The notes: generated by a model not told the origin, from the sequence alone. Positions 1 through 7,918 are shown, counted from the first letter of the stretch. The stretch: DNA of 8,402 nt from DATLBY01 sp035526665 (GCA_035526665.1 DATLBY010000358.1:1-8402), one strand, 5' to 3'. Numbers and translations are program-made.

Positions 1-2674
1 GAAAAGGATTCTTTACCGGTGCGTTCAGAAAGTCGATTGCAGCCTGGTCGCGCGTCGCCGACCTACCTAGAAATTGAGCCGGAATAAAGTTCAAAGGAAC
101 GGAACCCGGAATGTGGTTCTGAGTGCTGCCGTTGTAGTTCAGTTCGATGACATCGCTTCTGGTTGCCTGAACCTGAACAGAGAACTGCCAGCGATTGCTG
201 CGGGTGGCCATGTAGTGGCGCTGCGGCACTTGAGCTCCCAGACCGAGGAAGGTCAGCGGTCCGTCGGCCGCGCCGCGAGGTTGTGCGATCCCGCTGGGGA
301 AAGGGTTCGAGAGACTCGCGATGAACGTGGCTCCGGTATCTACCGTAGACACCAGCGGCGTAGTGGCGGAGTATCCCGGCTGGAACGGCGCAACCGGCGT
401 GGATGGGTAATAGGAGATACCAAAGCCGCCGCGAACCGAGACTCGCCGCGCCAGAATCCCGGGATTCCAGGCGAAGCCGAGCCGTGGCTGCCAGCGTCCC
501 CACTCACGATCCCACCAGCCGTTCGGCGAGCCGTTCTGTCCCGGGTACAACATGCCGCCATTCACCTGGAATTGAGAGACGGGGAGCGCCGCGTCGGGAC
601 TCGCCGCATAATTTGCCATGGCCTGCTGGGCGATAGGATTGGCGCCGCGCAACCAGCCCGTGACCTGGCGGTTATGCTTCTCCAGGTTCGGACTCTCCAT
701 GTCGTAGCGAAAGCCGAGATTGAGCGTGAGGTTGGGAGTCACCTTCCAATCGTCCTGCGAATAGAGAGCATGGTAACGGCCGCGAATTCCATACAAAGAA
801 TTTGCATCGACCGATCCGCCAGACGGCAGGCCCAACAGGAACTGCGCGAAGTCGGAACCGAATCCCGGGCTGACACTGAGGCCGGGACCGGACGCATACT
901 GTCCGTTGAAGCTGAACGCTCCCCCGGGACTTCCTGTGTTCCAGACATTGTTCTGCTGTTCGCGCCCTTCCCAGGCAAATCGAATGGTGTGCGCCGATTT
1001 CGTCCACGTGGCCACCAGGGTCGCAAAGTAATGGTAGTCGTGCTCGAGATAGGGCGAACTCGCGCCGAAGCTGTTATAGCCGGTGCCGAAGCTAACCGCA
1101 GGAAACAGCGGGGCGGACAGCTGCGTAGTGAAAGCGGGAGGAAATCCAAGCTGCGCCGGATCGAATCCAAAGCTGCGCGGGAGGCTATCTTGCGTATAGC
1201 GGGTAAAACCAAGCCGCCCGTTCAGCAGGAACGTGGGAGACACCACATGCGTGTCGTCGATGGCCGCATTCCACATCGGCCAGTCGCTGCCGCCGCCGGT
1301 GGCGACGCTATGGAACAGATCCCCCGATACGCTGGTTCGCGCATACTCTCCCACTGAGACGAAGAAGCGATTCTTACTGCTGAAGTTGACATCCAGGCGG
1401 CCCAGGAAGTTGTCGTATACATCGTAGCGGTTCACTTGCGTGAAGTAGTTGTTCTCCAGTTGACCGGCGCCACCCACGTTGGGGCGCGGCACGTACGTCA
1501 GCATGTTCTTCGCAATCGGATTGAGCAGAGTTGCCGGAATCTGGTTGTTCGCGAAAGGCACGCGCGTGACACGGCCGCTCGCATCCACTGTGGTGGAAAG
1601 CGGGTTATACAACTGCACAGCGCCCTGCGGCCGTGAGAGCAGCGCTGAGAAGTCGCCGCCCCGCATCGCTTCCGTAGGCACCGTCGCATATTGCGAGCCT
1701 GGAGCCGAGTTGCGAATGCCTTCATAGCTGAAGAAGAAGAATGCCTTATTTTTGCCGTTATAAATCCTAGGAACCATGACAGGTCCCCCGATGCCGCCGC
1801 CGTACTGGTTGTAGCGCACGGGCGGCCGCCGGGCCTTGTTCAGGTTGTTGAAGAAGGAATTGCCGTTCAGCTTATCGTTCTGTAGATACTCGTAGAGCGA
1901 GCCGTGATAGGCATTGGTCCCTGACTTTGTGGTGACGCTGATCACTCCAGCGCCGTTGTGCCCATACTGCGCATCGAAGCCGTTCGTCACAACGCGGAAC
2001 TCCTGGGTGGAATCCGCAGGAGGCGTATAGGCGAGGAAGCCGCTGAAGAGCGCACCCGGCGCACTGTTGGGAACGCCATTCAAAGCGAACTCCACTGAGT
2101 AGCGGCGGCTGCCGCTGATGGATACGAACGAATTTCCGCCCACATCATAGGGTTTCAAATCATTTAGAAAACCCGCGGGCACCACACCGGGCGCGAGGCG
2201 GGCCAGTGCGTAAGGCGAGCGGCCCTGCATAGGCAACTCCTGAATCTGCGCTTGCGTAATTACCTGGCCCTGGTCGGCAGTGGTTGTGTTCAGCAATGGA
2301 GCGGTCGCCTGAACCTCCACCGACTGCTGCACTTCACCGACGGAGAGAACAATATTACGGCCGGCCGAAGCGCCGGTCTGCACCACCACCTGCTCTTCCA
2401 CTACTCCCTTAAACCCGGCCTTTTTGGCCTCGAGCCGATAGGTCCCGGGCTGGACGAGCGCAAAGGTATAGGCGCCCGCCGAGGTGGTAGTGGTCCGGAA
2501 GCTGATATTTGTGGACGCGTGGGTGATGGTGACGTCCACGTCGGGAATCGCGGCCTGACTCGAGTCCATCACAATTCCCGTGATCATTCCGCGATACTCC
2601 TGGGCCGCCATGGGCGCCACAATCATGATCACGAGACCCGCGACAAGCCGGGCAAAACGAAAATTACACAGCAT
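1..2674 (-). CDS. Oar-like TonB-dependent receptor with N-terminal carboxypeptidase-regulatory-like domain (3' end outside window)
   Basis: Outer-membrane beta-barrel receptor, expected to import a large ligand using TonB energy. The frame is open from the ATG at 2674 to the left edge (891 codons). An AAGGAA ribosome site (2681-2686) lies 6 nt upstream of the ATG. Residues 1-25 are a Sec signal peptide (basic start, hydrophobic LVAGLVIMIVAPMAA, cleavage near AAQ). Residues about 27-122 form a CarboxypepD_reg-like beta-sandwich with GIVMDSSQAAIPDVDVTI and PGTYRLEAKKAGF. Residues about 125-255 are the plug, with QIQELPMQGR and GAGVISVTTKSGTNAYHGSL. Barrel strands follow, including NQYGGGIGGPV and LTLNLGFRYDMESPNLEKHN. 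The window stops after an NPF motif often seen in this family, so perhaps 200-300 residues are missing. No clear TonB box was found. Family members are usually annotated as TonB-dependent receptor or Oar; the substrate is unknown. It is divergent from the synthetase gene and not part of the operon at the right. Confidence 0.93.
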   Translation of the reverse strand, partial: MLCNFRFARLVAGLVIMIVAPMAAQEYRGMITGIVMDSSQAAIPDVDVTITHASTNISFRTTTTSAGAYTFALVQPGTYRLEAKKAGFKGVVEEQVVVQTGASAGRNIVLSVGEVQQSVEVQATAPLLNTTTADQGQVITQAQIQELPMQGRSPYALARLAPGVVPAGFLNDLKPYDVGGNSFVSISGSRRYSVEFALNGVPNSAPGALFSGFLAYTPPADSTQEFRVVTNGFDAQYGHNGAGVISVTTKSGTNAYHGSLYEYLQNDKLNGNSFFNNLNKARRPPVRYNQYGGGIGGPVMVPRIYNGKNKAFFFFSYEGIRNSAPGSQYATVPTEAMRGGDFSALLSRPQGAVQLYNPLSTTVDASGRVTRVPFANNQIPATLLNPIAKNMLTYVPRPNVGGAGQLENNYFTQVNRYDVYDNFLGRLDVNFSSKNRFFVSVGEYARTSVSGDLFHSVATGGGSDWPMWNAAIDDTHVVSPTFLLNGRLGFTRYTQDSLPRSFGFDPAQLGFPPAFTTQLSAPLFPAVSFGTGYNSFGASSPYLEHDYHYFATLVATWTKSAHTIRFAWEGREQQNNVWNTGSPGGAFSFNGQYASGPGLSVSPGFGSDFAQFLLGLPSGGSVDANSLYGIRGRYHALYSQDDWKVTPNLTLNLGFRYDMESPNLEKHNRQVTGWLRGANPIAQQAMANYAASPDAALPVSQFQVNGGMLYPGQNGSPNGWWDREWGRWQPRLGFAWNPGILARRVSVRGGFGISYYPSTPVAPFQPGYSATTPLVSTVDTGATFIASLSNPFPSGIAQPRGAADGPLTFLGLGAQVPQRHYMATRSNRWQFSVQVQATRSDVIELNYNGSTQNHIPGSVPLNFIPAQFLGRSATRDQAAIDFLNAPVKNPF

Positions 2675-2866
2675 TCTAAGTTCCTTTGGCTGGCGTTGCC
2701 ACCTGATGATTGCGTCTAGCATATCTCATTCGCTAAGTGGGCGCGTGCATTCCGCCGCGGCGATGCGGACGGCTGATGTACGATATAAACCGCAGATTCA
2801 AAGAGCCGGTTGCCGGCCTCCGGGCATACTTCCCGGCCGGGTCAGGCGCCCAAATGAGAGATACCG
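2675..2866. promoter_or_regulatory. Divergent intergenic region between receptor and acyl-CoA synthetase genes
   Basis: This 192-bp gap must hold the promoter of the left receptor and probably that of the synthetase. On the plus strand, TATAAA at 2784-2789 resembles a -10 box, but there is no convincing -35 hexamer 16-18 bp upstream. On the minus strand, TATGCT (2723-2718) is an equally weak candidate. Ribosome sites are visible at both ends: AAGGAA (2681-2686, minus) and GAGAG (2856-2860, plus). Short open frames crossing the gap have no recognisable product. The promoter assignment rests mainly on gene orientation. Confidence 0.4.
2805..2836 (+). promoter_or_regulatory. Tandem short GC-rich inverted repeats in the synthetase leader
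   Basis: Two small hairpins can be drawn just upstream of the synthetase start. The first pairs GCCGG (2805-2809) with CCGGC (2813-2817) around a 3-nt loop. The second pairs CCGGG (2820-2824) with CCCGG (2832-2836) around CATACTT. They could affect the leader RNA or bind a regulator. Five-base GC stems are common by chance in DNA of this composition, so this is only a weak call. There is no T-run, so it does not look like an intrinsic terminator. Confidence 0.15.
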
Positions 2867-4480
2867 ATGGAGAGCTATGCACGCGGGCCGAAGGGGGATG
2901 TCGTTCGCCGCACGATCGGCGAGGCGTTCCTGCAAACAGCCGCATCGTTTCATGATTCCCTGGCGGTGGTTTCCTGCCATCAGAAAGTACAGCTTAGCTG
3001 GGGCGAGTACTCGCACGAGGTTCACCGCACCGCGGCAGGACTGCGAGCGCTGGGACTGGTCCCTGGCGACCGCGTGGGTATCTGGGCGGCGAACTGCGTG
3101 GAGTGGGTCCTGCTCCAGTTCGGCTGCGCGCTAGCCGGAATCGTGCTTGTGAACGTCAATCCCGCGTACCGGTCGCACGAGCTTTCTTTCGTGCTGCGCA
3201 AGTCGCGGATGCGGGCCTTATTTCTGCATGAGCAGGACCGGAGATCGAACTACCGCGCAGTTCTCGAGGAATCGCGAGCCGGGCAGGCGATAGATCTCGA
3301 ACACGTCATCTATCTGAACTCGCCGGAATGGGACGGTTTTCTGCGGGAGCCGGATGGGGTTTCTTGTACTGCCGATCCAGATGATACCGCAAATATCCAG
3401 TACACATCCGGCACAACCGGCACGCCTAAGGGCGTAATGCTGACGCACATGAACCTGGTGAATAACGCGCGCTTCATCGGCCAATACATGCAGCTGTCGG
3501 AACAGGACCGGATCTGCGTTCCGGTTCCGCTGTTCCACTGCTTCGGCTGCGTAATTGGGAGCATGACCGCGGCAGTGACGGGCGCGGCGTTGATCCTGCC
3601 CTCACCTACGTTTGAAGTTTGCGCGACGCTGCAAGCGATCGAACGAGAGCGCGCGACCGCCGTCTATGGAGTCCCCGCTATGTTCATCGCCGAACTGCAG
3701 GAGCTGGAGAAAGGCAGCTTTGACCTTGGCTCGCTGCGTACCGGAGTAATGGCCGGGGCCCCCTGTCCTATTGAAATTATGAAGCGCGTGGTGGCCGAGA
3801 TGCATTGTCCTGAATTGGTAGTTGGGTATGGACAGACAGAGAGCTCACCCATCATCACGATGTCTCGCGGAAATGACGATGTCGAAGTGCGCTGCACCAC
3901 CATCGGCTGCCCGGTACCGGAGACCGAAGTGCGAATCGCGGCGGTAGAGAACGGCGAGACAGTGCCCGTCGGCCAACAAGGGGAATTGCTGGCGCGCGGC
4001 TACATGGTGATGAAGGGCTACGATGACGAACCCGAAGCGACGGGGCGCGCGGTGGACACCGAAGGCTGGCTGCACACCGGCGATCTTGCGGTGATGCGCC
4101 CCGACGGCTACTTCCGTATTACCGGCCGCGCCAAGGACATGATCATCCGCGGCGGCGAAAATATTTACCCGCGGGAGATCGAAGAGTTCCTGTATACGCA
4201 TCCGAAAGTTTCCGATGTACAGGTGGTAGGAGTTCCGGATAGCCGCCTAGGCGAAGCCGTGGCGGCCTGGATCCGGCTGAAACCGGGAGAGAGCGCCGGG
4301 GCGGAAGAGATCCGCGCATTTTGCCGGGAGCGCCTAGCCTACTTTAAGGTTCCACAATATATCCGCTTCGTCGATGCCTTCCCAATGACTCTCAGCGGGA
4401 AAGTGCAGAAGTATAAGATCCGCGAGTTTGAAATTGAACAACTCGGATTAGCCGCGGTCGCAAATCAGCAGACGGCTTGA
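2867..4480 (+). CDS. Acyl-CoA synthetase, AMP-forming (ACSF2-like fatty-acid CoA ligase)
   Basis: Cytoplasmic adenylate-forming ligase: carboxylic acid + ATP + CoA gives acyl-CoA + AMP + PPi, activating fatty acids for beta-oxidation or other acyl metabolism. All core motifs of the ANL superfamily are present in 537 residues: P-loop YTSGTTGTPKG (179-189), VGYGQTE (319-325), GWLHTGD with the ribose-binding Asp406, the hinge and A8 region from GRAKDMIIRGGENIYP (420-435), and the catalytic lysine Lys512 in LSGKVQKYKIRE. PLFHCFGCV (221-229) and GAPCP (297-301) favour the medium-chain ACSF2-like group over acetyl-CoA synthetase. Length is normal for that group. The start is supported by GAGAG 6 nt upstream and an in-frame TGA at 2855-2857 that excludes a longer protein. 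No signal peptide. Chain length and true substrate cannot be read. The last 29 codons overlap the convergent sialidase-like gene. No other fatty-acid gene is adjacent, so the context does not define its role. Confidence 0.95.
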   Translation: MESYARGPKGDVVRRTIGEAFLQTAASFHDSLAVVSCHQKVQLSWGEYSHEVHRTAAGLRALGLVPGDRVGIWAANCVEWVLLQFGCALAGIVLVNVNPAYRSHELSFVLRKSRMRALFLHEQDRRSNYRAVLEESRAGQAIDLEHVIYLNSPEWDGFLREPDGVSCTADPDDTANIQYTSGTTGTPKGVMLTHMNLVNNARFIGQYMQLSEQDRICVPVPLFHCFGCVIGSMTAAVTGAALILPSPTFEVCATLQAIERERATAVYGVPAMFIAELQELEKGSFDLGSLRTGVMAGAPCPIEIMKRVVAEMHCPELVVGYGQTESSPIITMSRGNDDVEVRCTTIGCPVPETEVRIAAVENGETVPVGQQGELLARGYMVMKGYDDEPEATGRAVDTEGWLHTGDLAVMRPDGYFRITGRAKDMIIRGGENIYPREIEEFLYTHPKVSDVQVVGVPDSRLGEAVAAWIRLKPGESAGAEEIRAFCRERLAYFKVPQYIRFVDAFPMTLSGKVQKYKIREFEIEQLGLAAVANQQTA

Positions 4481-6371
4481 TTAAGGCAGGGCGGACGTAG
4501 ACATTCCGGATTGCCACCGGACCATGATCGCCTTGTATCATCAGAGGATTTTTCGCAGCCTCAGGCAATTCCAGAGAGGCCCGCGTCGGTCCCGGCAGAA
4601 CGACGTCGCGATGCACGGTCACGCCATTGTAATCCAGCCGGATCACCCGGGCGTCCTCTGTTTTGCGGCCTGCGGTGTCAAAACGCGGAGCGCGAAACCA
4701 GATGTGGAAGCTCTGCCATTCTCCTGGAGGAAGGCTGGCATTGCTAGCCGGCGGCGTTCCTCCCACGCCCTTCCCATCGATCCAGCGCTCATACAAAGCG
4801 CCGCTGTCGTGGACACCGGGCGAATTCGCCGCGCCGTAACTGTCCAGAATTTGCGCCTCATACAATCCGTGCAGATAGACGCCGGAGTTCGATTTAGCCG
4901 CCACCAGAAACTCCAGGTAGAGCTCGCAATCGCCAAATATCTCATCGCTGACGAGATCCTGCGCCCGTCCCGCAGCGCCGTTGACCAGGACTGCCCCTGC
5001 TTCCGGCCCCACACGCAGCAGCAGATCGCGCGGCCGTTGCGGCTTCACGTACACATCCTGCACCGCATCCCACCCGTGCGGCTTTCCGTCGCGGCCGTGC
5101 CAGCCGCTAAGATCCCGGCCGTTCACCAGAGATCGCCAACCTGGGCCGGACACCTCAGCCGGCGGCCTGCCGTCGGGCGGACCAGCGCGATTTACCAGCA
5201 GCTTCAACCGGGTATGAACTCCGGGACTCTTCGAAACAATATCCTCTTCGCGGAACACTGCCATAAGAATTTCGCGCTGCGAGAAACGCTCGCGATCGTA
5301 GATCACATAAATGTTTCCGCTATCCGCCTGCACTCCGTCCGGGTAAGAAACGTTGATCCGCTCATCGAGCAGAAGCCCGCCGGTCCAGGTGCGTCCCTCG
5401 TCGGCGGAGAGAAGAGCTGTCAGATGCGACCGGTCTTTCCCGTTGGGCGGCGCATGCTCGACCAGTAGCAGGCGGCCGGACCGCAAACGGCGGATGAAGA
5501 AGCGCGTGGGTGGGTGCTCGATGGCGGAGGGTTTCGCGGCTGACCACGTGAGTCCTCCGTCGCCCGACTCACTCTCGCCGATGCCGTAGCGCGTGCGCGC
5601 GAGCATCCATAGTTGTCCATTGCTCCGTTCAATCAGCATGTTCTCCGTCGGCCCGTCCTCCGGGGAGAAGGGAGCAACTCCACGAGCCTGGAACGTCTTT
5701 CCGCGATCCCGCGAAACCAGCACCTGCGAGCCCCGTGACAGCGGGTCCTTGTCATGCAGGAGCGCCGCCAAGGCTTCCGGTGACAGGTTCAAGCGGTCAC
5801 GCTCGTTGATGATTGGCAGCGTGGAGGGCTTAGGCCAAATGGTCAGAGGCAGCAGCCAGGCGCTATCGCGGCCGACGATAGGCTTGTTCATCACTACGCC
5901 ATCGGCGATGCGCCGCGGCGCCGACCATTCCGGCCGGGCCGCACCCGGCTGCGCCGTCATCATCGCCCAAACGCCGGCACGGCCGTCCCAATGCCCGGCC
6001 GCTTGGCTCCAGAACAGCCATAAGCGCTTGACCGGATCCAGCCACAGGCAGGCATCGAAGGCCCGCACGAATCCGTCCGGATCCACAATCATTTGCGGAG
6101 CCGACCATGTTTTTCCGTCGTCGCCACTGCTCACCAGTACCAGGTAATTGCGCGGGCCTTCGCGGATATCGCCCGAATACCACACGGCCCAGAGGCGGCC
6201 GTTGGGGGCGCGCTCGACGCCGGGGATACCTTGAAAGCGCCGGTAGGCGTCGCTGTACTCAACTCCTGGAGAAAGATGGATGCGGGGAGGATTGAGCGCC
6301 GGATCGCTGCCGGCCCGCAACACCTGGAGCGTCAGGGCCAGTGCGCCCAGCACGCGCACTAGGTCAATCAT
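4392..6371 (-). CDS. Secreted sialidase-like BNR/Asp-box propeller fused to a DUF1080 (3-keto-disaccharide hydrolase) domain
   Basis: Predicted exported carbohydrate-active protein of 659 residues. A signal peptide is seen at the N-terminus (MIDLVRVLGALALTLQVLRA). Residues about 35-380 form a six-bladed sialidase-like propeller with four Asp boxes: SGDDGKTW (82-89), SRDRGKTF (220-227), SGDGGLTW (269-276), SADEGRTW (322-329). The usual (F/Y)RIP motif is replaced by QGIP (6222-6233), so true sialidase activity is doubtful. Residues about 411-628 are DUF1080, a LamG-like fold, with NGRDLSGW, FGDCELYLEF, NSGVYLHGLYEAQILDSYG and MIQGDHGPVAIRNVYVRP. DUF1080 includes 3-keto-disaccharide hydrolases, which act on 3-oxidised glycosides. 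The start chosen gives an ATGATTGA overlap with the upstream stop and begins right at the signal peptide. A longer start at 6422 (676 residues) has no ribosome site and adds an arginine-rich leader. The 31-residue tail after DUF1080 looks non-native. It is the last gene of a likely operon. Domain calls are firm; the reaction is not. Confidence 0.88.
   Translation of the reverse strand: MIDLVRVLGALALTLQVLRAGSDPALNPPRIHLSPGVEYSDAYRRFQGIPGVERAPNGRLWAVWYSGDIREGPRNYLVLVSSGDDGKTWSAPQMIVDPDGFVRAFDACLWLDPVKRLWLFWSQAAGHWDGRAGVWAMMTAQPGAARPEWSAPRRIADGVVMNKPIVGRDSAWLLPLTIWPKPSTLPIINERDRLNLSPEALAALLHDKDPLSRGSQVLVSRDRGKTFQARGVAPFSPEDGPTENMLIERSNGQLWMLARTRYGIGESESGDGGLTWSAAKPSAIEHPPTRFFIRRLRSGRLLLVEHAPPNGKDRSHLTALLSADEGRTWTGGLLLDERINVSYPDGVQADSGNIYVIYDRERFSQREILMAVFREEDIVSKSPGVHTRLKLLVNRAGPPDGRPPAEVSGPGWRSLVNGRDLSGWHGRDGKPHGWDAVQDVYVKPQRPRDLLLRVGPEAGAVLVNGAAGRAQDLVSDEIFGDCELYLEFLVAAKSNSGVYLHGLYEAQILDSYGAANSPGVHDSGALYERWIDGKGVGGTPPASNASLPPGEWQSFHIWFRAPRFDTAGRKTEDARVIRLDYNGVTVHRDVVLPGPTRASLELPEAAKNPLMIQGDHGPVAIRNVYVRPALIKPSADLRPRLIRVVQFQTRGSYTSALSR
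6364..6371 (-). other. ATGATTGA stop/start overlap (likely translational coupling)
   Basis: The start ATG of the BNR-DUF1080 gene (6371-6369) lies upstream of the stop TGA (6366-6364) of the helical enzyme gene, giving an 8-bp overlap in different frames. No strong Shine-Dalgarno sequence precedes this ATG; only GGA is visible 8 nt upstream. Reinitiation by ribosomes finishing the upstream gene is therefore plausible. This overlap is a main reason for choosing this start over the ATG at 6422. Confidence 0.6.
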
Positions 6372-7893
6372 AGATGCGATCCAAGTGGTCCAGCCTTTTG
6401 AATGTTCCCTGCGCCGTCGCATCTGAGTGCTGCTGCAGGCGGATAAGATTCAGCGCCAGCAGTCCGGGCGCGGTTCGACCATCGTAAATGCGAGTGCGCA
6501 CGCTCTTGTCGCCTTCCGGATACAGTTGCATGGAGCTCACGAACAGCCCACGGTAAAAAAAGCGCTGGAGAGCGTCCGCGGCCAAAGCCTGGGCCTTCTT
6601 CAAATATTTTGTGTCCGCCGTCGTCTCATAAAGATCTACGGCTACGCTCAGGGCGCATCCGCGTGCCTCCACCTCGTCGGAAATGAGGGATCGCTGGATG
6701 ATGCTGTGGAATGTCATCTCGGGAGTTACTTTGTCGATAATCGTGTCCGCCATTTCCAGCAATTCCTTATCGCCGGTGAGCGAATAGGCCAGCACGGCCG
6801 CTTTGGCGATCCGTAGCGGCCCTTCCCAATACTCCTCGAACTCCCCCGGTTTGCGGTCCAGACCGTCGGGTCCCACCTGGGCCCGGTAACGGCCCTCACT
6901 CGCGCTGAAGTACTTCTTGTAAGCCTTCAAGTAGGCCACCGAGCGCTCCAAAAACATTGCGTTAGGGTGCCACTGGTAGGCACGAAGCAGAAACAGCACC
7001 AGCAGGGCGAGTTCGGCAGGGGCGACCGCCTCGTTCTTCCGCTGCACGCAGCCCCGCACCAGATTGGTTTCCGGATTCCGGTATCCCCAAAACAGGTCCA
7101 CCGACTTGCGTGCCCTTGCCAGTTGCTCGGGATCGTGCGTCTTCACGTAGGCCAGCGTGAACGCGTGGGCAAACAGTCCGGAGTGTTTAATGAACGTAAG
7201 CGTATCGGACGTGACCCGGCCGGAGAAGAAATCGGAGTGGCGATTATTCAGGAACGTCACCGGATCATGAATCTTGTAATCGAAGATGGCATCAATCTCC
7301 GCCAGCGTCTTGTCGGGACTTTTCGGCCAGGTTAAATCATAGATCGTGGTCCAACGATCCAGCTCATGGTCATAGGCAAAGCGGTTGACCGAGCGGACGC
7401 TGAACGCTCCTCCGATGATGTAGTCGGTGAACACGTTATAGAAGACGTGCTCGCCCCAGCCGAAGATTCCCGTCTGCGGACTGATGAGGTTGTTCAGAAA
7501 AAAGTCCAGATACTGATCGGCCGCGCGGGCATACTTCGGCGCGCCCGATACTTTGGTGAGCTCATACAGGGCGCGAATCATGGTCTGGTCATAGATTAGA
7601 TTCGCGCTATGAAGATGGCTCTTCCAGTAATAGCCGAAGTCCCGGTAAAGGTGCTCGAAATCGCGCCGGTATTTCCAATCCACTCGCTCCGGAGCTTTAG
7701 GAGGCGTGTAGGTTTCGGGATCCAGAGACAGACAGAAGACAGGAGTATTTTTGCTGCCGTACCGGTCAGTCCCCTTCTCGATCATCGTGTCGAGGAATTG
7801 CCGTGCTCCGGCCTGATACGGACCTTCTTTAGCAGGTTTGGCGGCCAGTAAAGGTGCGGCTAGCGCGCCGCCGAGAAAGTGTCTGCGATACAT
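6364..7893 (-). CDS. Tat-exported all-helical (alpha/alpha-toroid-like) protein, probable polysaccharide lyase or glycosidase
   Basis: I do not recognise a named family with certainty. The 509-residue protein starts with MYRRHFLGGALAAPLLAAKP, a twin-arginine signal (RRHFL followed by a short hydrophobic stretch), so it should be exported folded. The rest is rich in helix pairs typical of (alpha/alpha)6 toroid enzymes, such as YDQTMIRALYELTKVSGAP (101-119), YARAADQYLDFFLNNL (121-136) and ALSVAVDLYETTADTKYLKKA. Polar and aromatic clusters that could line a cleft are GTDRYG (41-46), KSHLHSANLIYD (91-102), TGIFGWGEHVFYN (141-153) and EEYWEGPLRIAKA (353-365). Similar folds occur in pectate-type lyases and unsaturated glycuronyl hydrolases, but no catalytic signature of either is clear. 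An AAGGT ribosome site (7901-7905) lies 7 nt upstream of the ATG. It begins 25 bp after the receptor stop, and its own stop overlaps the next start, which supports a shared glycan-degradation role. Confidence 0.85.
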   Translation of the reverse strand: MYRRHFLGGALAAPLLAAKPAKEGPYQAGARQFLDTMIEKGTDRYGSKNTPVFCLSLDPETYTPPKAPERVDWKYRRDFEHLYRDFGYYWKSHLHSANLIYDQTMIRALYELTKVSGAPKYARAADQYLDFFLNNLISPQTGIFGWGEHVFYNVFTDYIIGGAFSVRSVNRFAYDHELDRWTTIYDLTWPKSPDKTLAEIDAIFDYKIHDPVTFLNNRHSDFFSGRVTSDTLTFIKHSGLFAHAFTLAYVKTHDPEQLARARKSVDLFWGYRNPETNLVRGCVQRKNEAVAPAELALLVLFLLRAYQWHPNAMFLERSVAYLKAYKKYFSASEGRYRAQVGPDGLDRKPGEFEEYWEGPLRIAKAAVLAYSLTGDKELLEMADTIIDKVTPEMTFHSIIQRSLISDEVEARGCALSVAVDLYETTADTKYLKKAQALAADALQRFFYRGLFVSSMQLYPEGDKSVRTRIYDGRTAPGLLALNLIRLQQHSDATAQGTFKRLDHLDRIYD

Positions 7894-7918
7894 GAGGGCA
7901 ACCTTGTATTCGTATTTA

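Noticed and set aside
74..1357. 427-codon open frame on the plus strand
   Set aside because: It lies antisense to the clearly recognisable receptor barrel. The translation is arginine-rich and low in recognisable structure, as is usual for shadow frames in GC-rich DNA.
2779..2789. TACGATATAAA as a sigma-70 -10 element
   Set aside because: No acceptable -35 hexamer lies at the right distance, and promoter rules for this phylum are not well enough known to call it; mentioned only as a weak candidate.
2580..3134. 184-codon plus-strand frame crossing the intergenic region
   Set aside because: It overlaps both the receptor start and the first 268 bp of the synthetase gene in another frame, and the product has no recognisable features.
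4470..4500. Intrinsic terminator between the convergent genes
   Set aside because: No GC stem followed by a T-run is visible on either strand, and the genes overlap, which leaves no room for one.
4524..5468. 314-codon open frame on the plus strand
   Set aside because: It is antisense to the DUF1080 domain and part of the propeller, which have strong family motifs; the translation has no domain-like pattern.
5593..6147. 184-codon open frame on the plus strand
   Set aside because: It is antisense to the Asp-box propeller; the serine- and arginine-rich product looks like a shadow.
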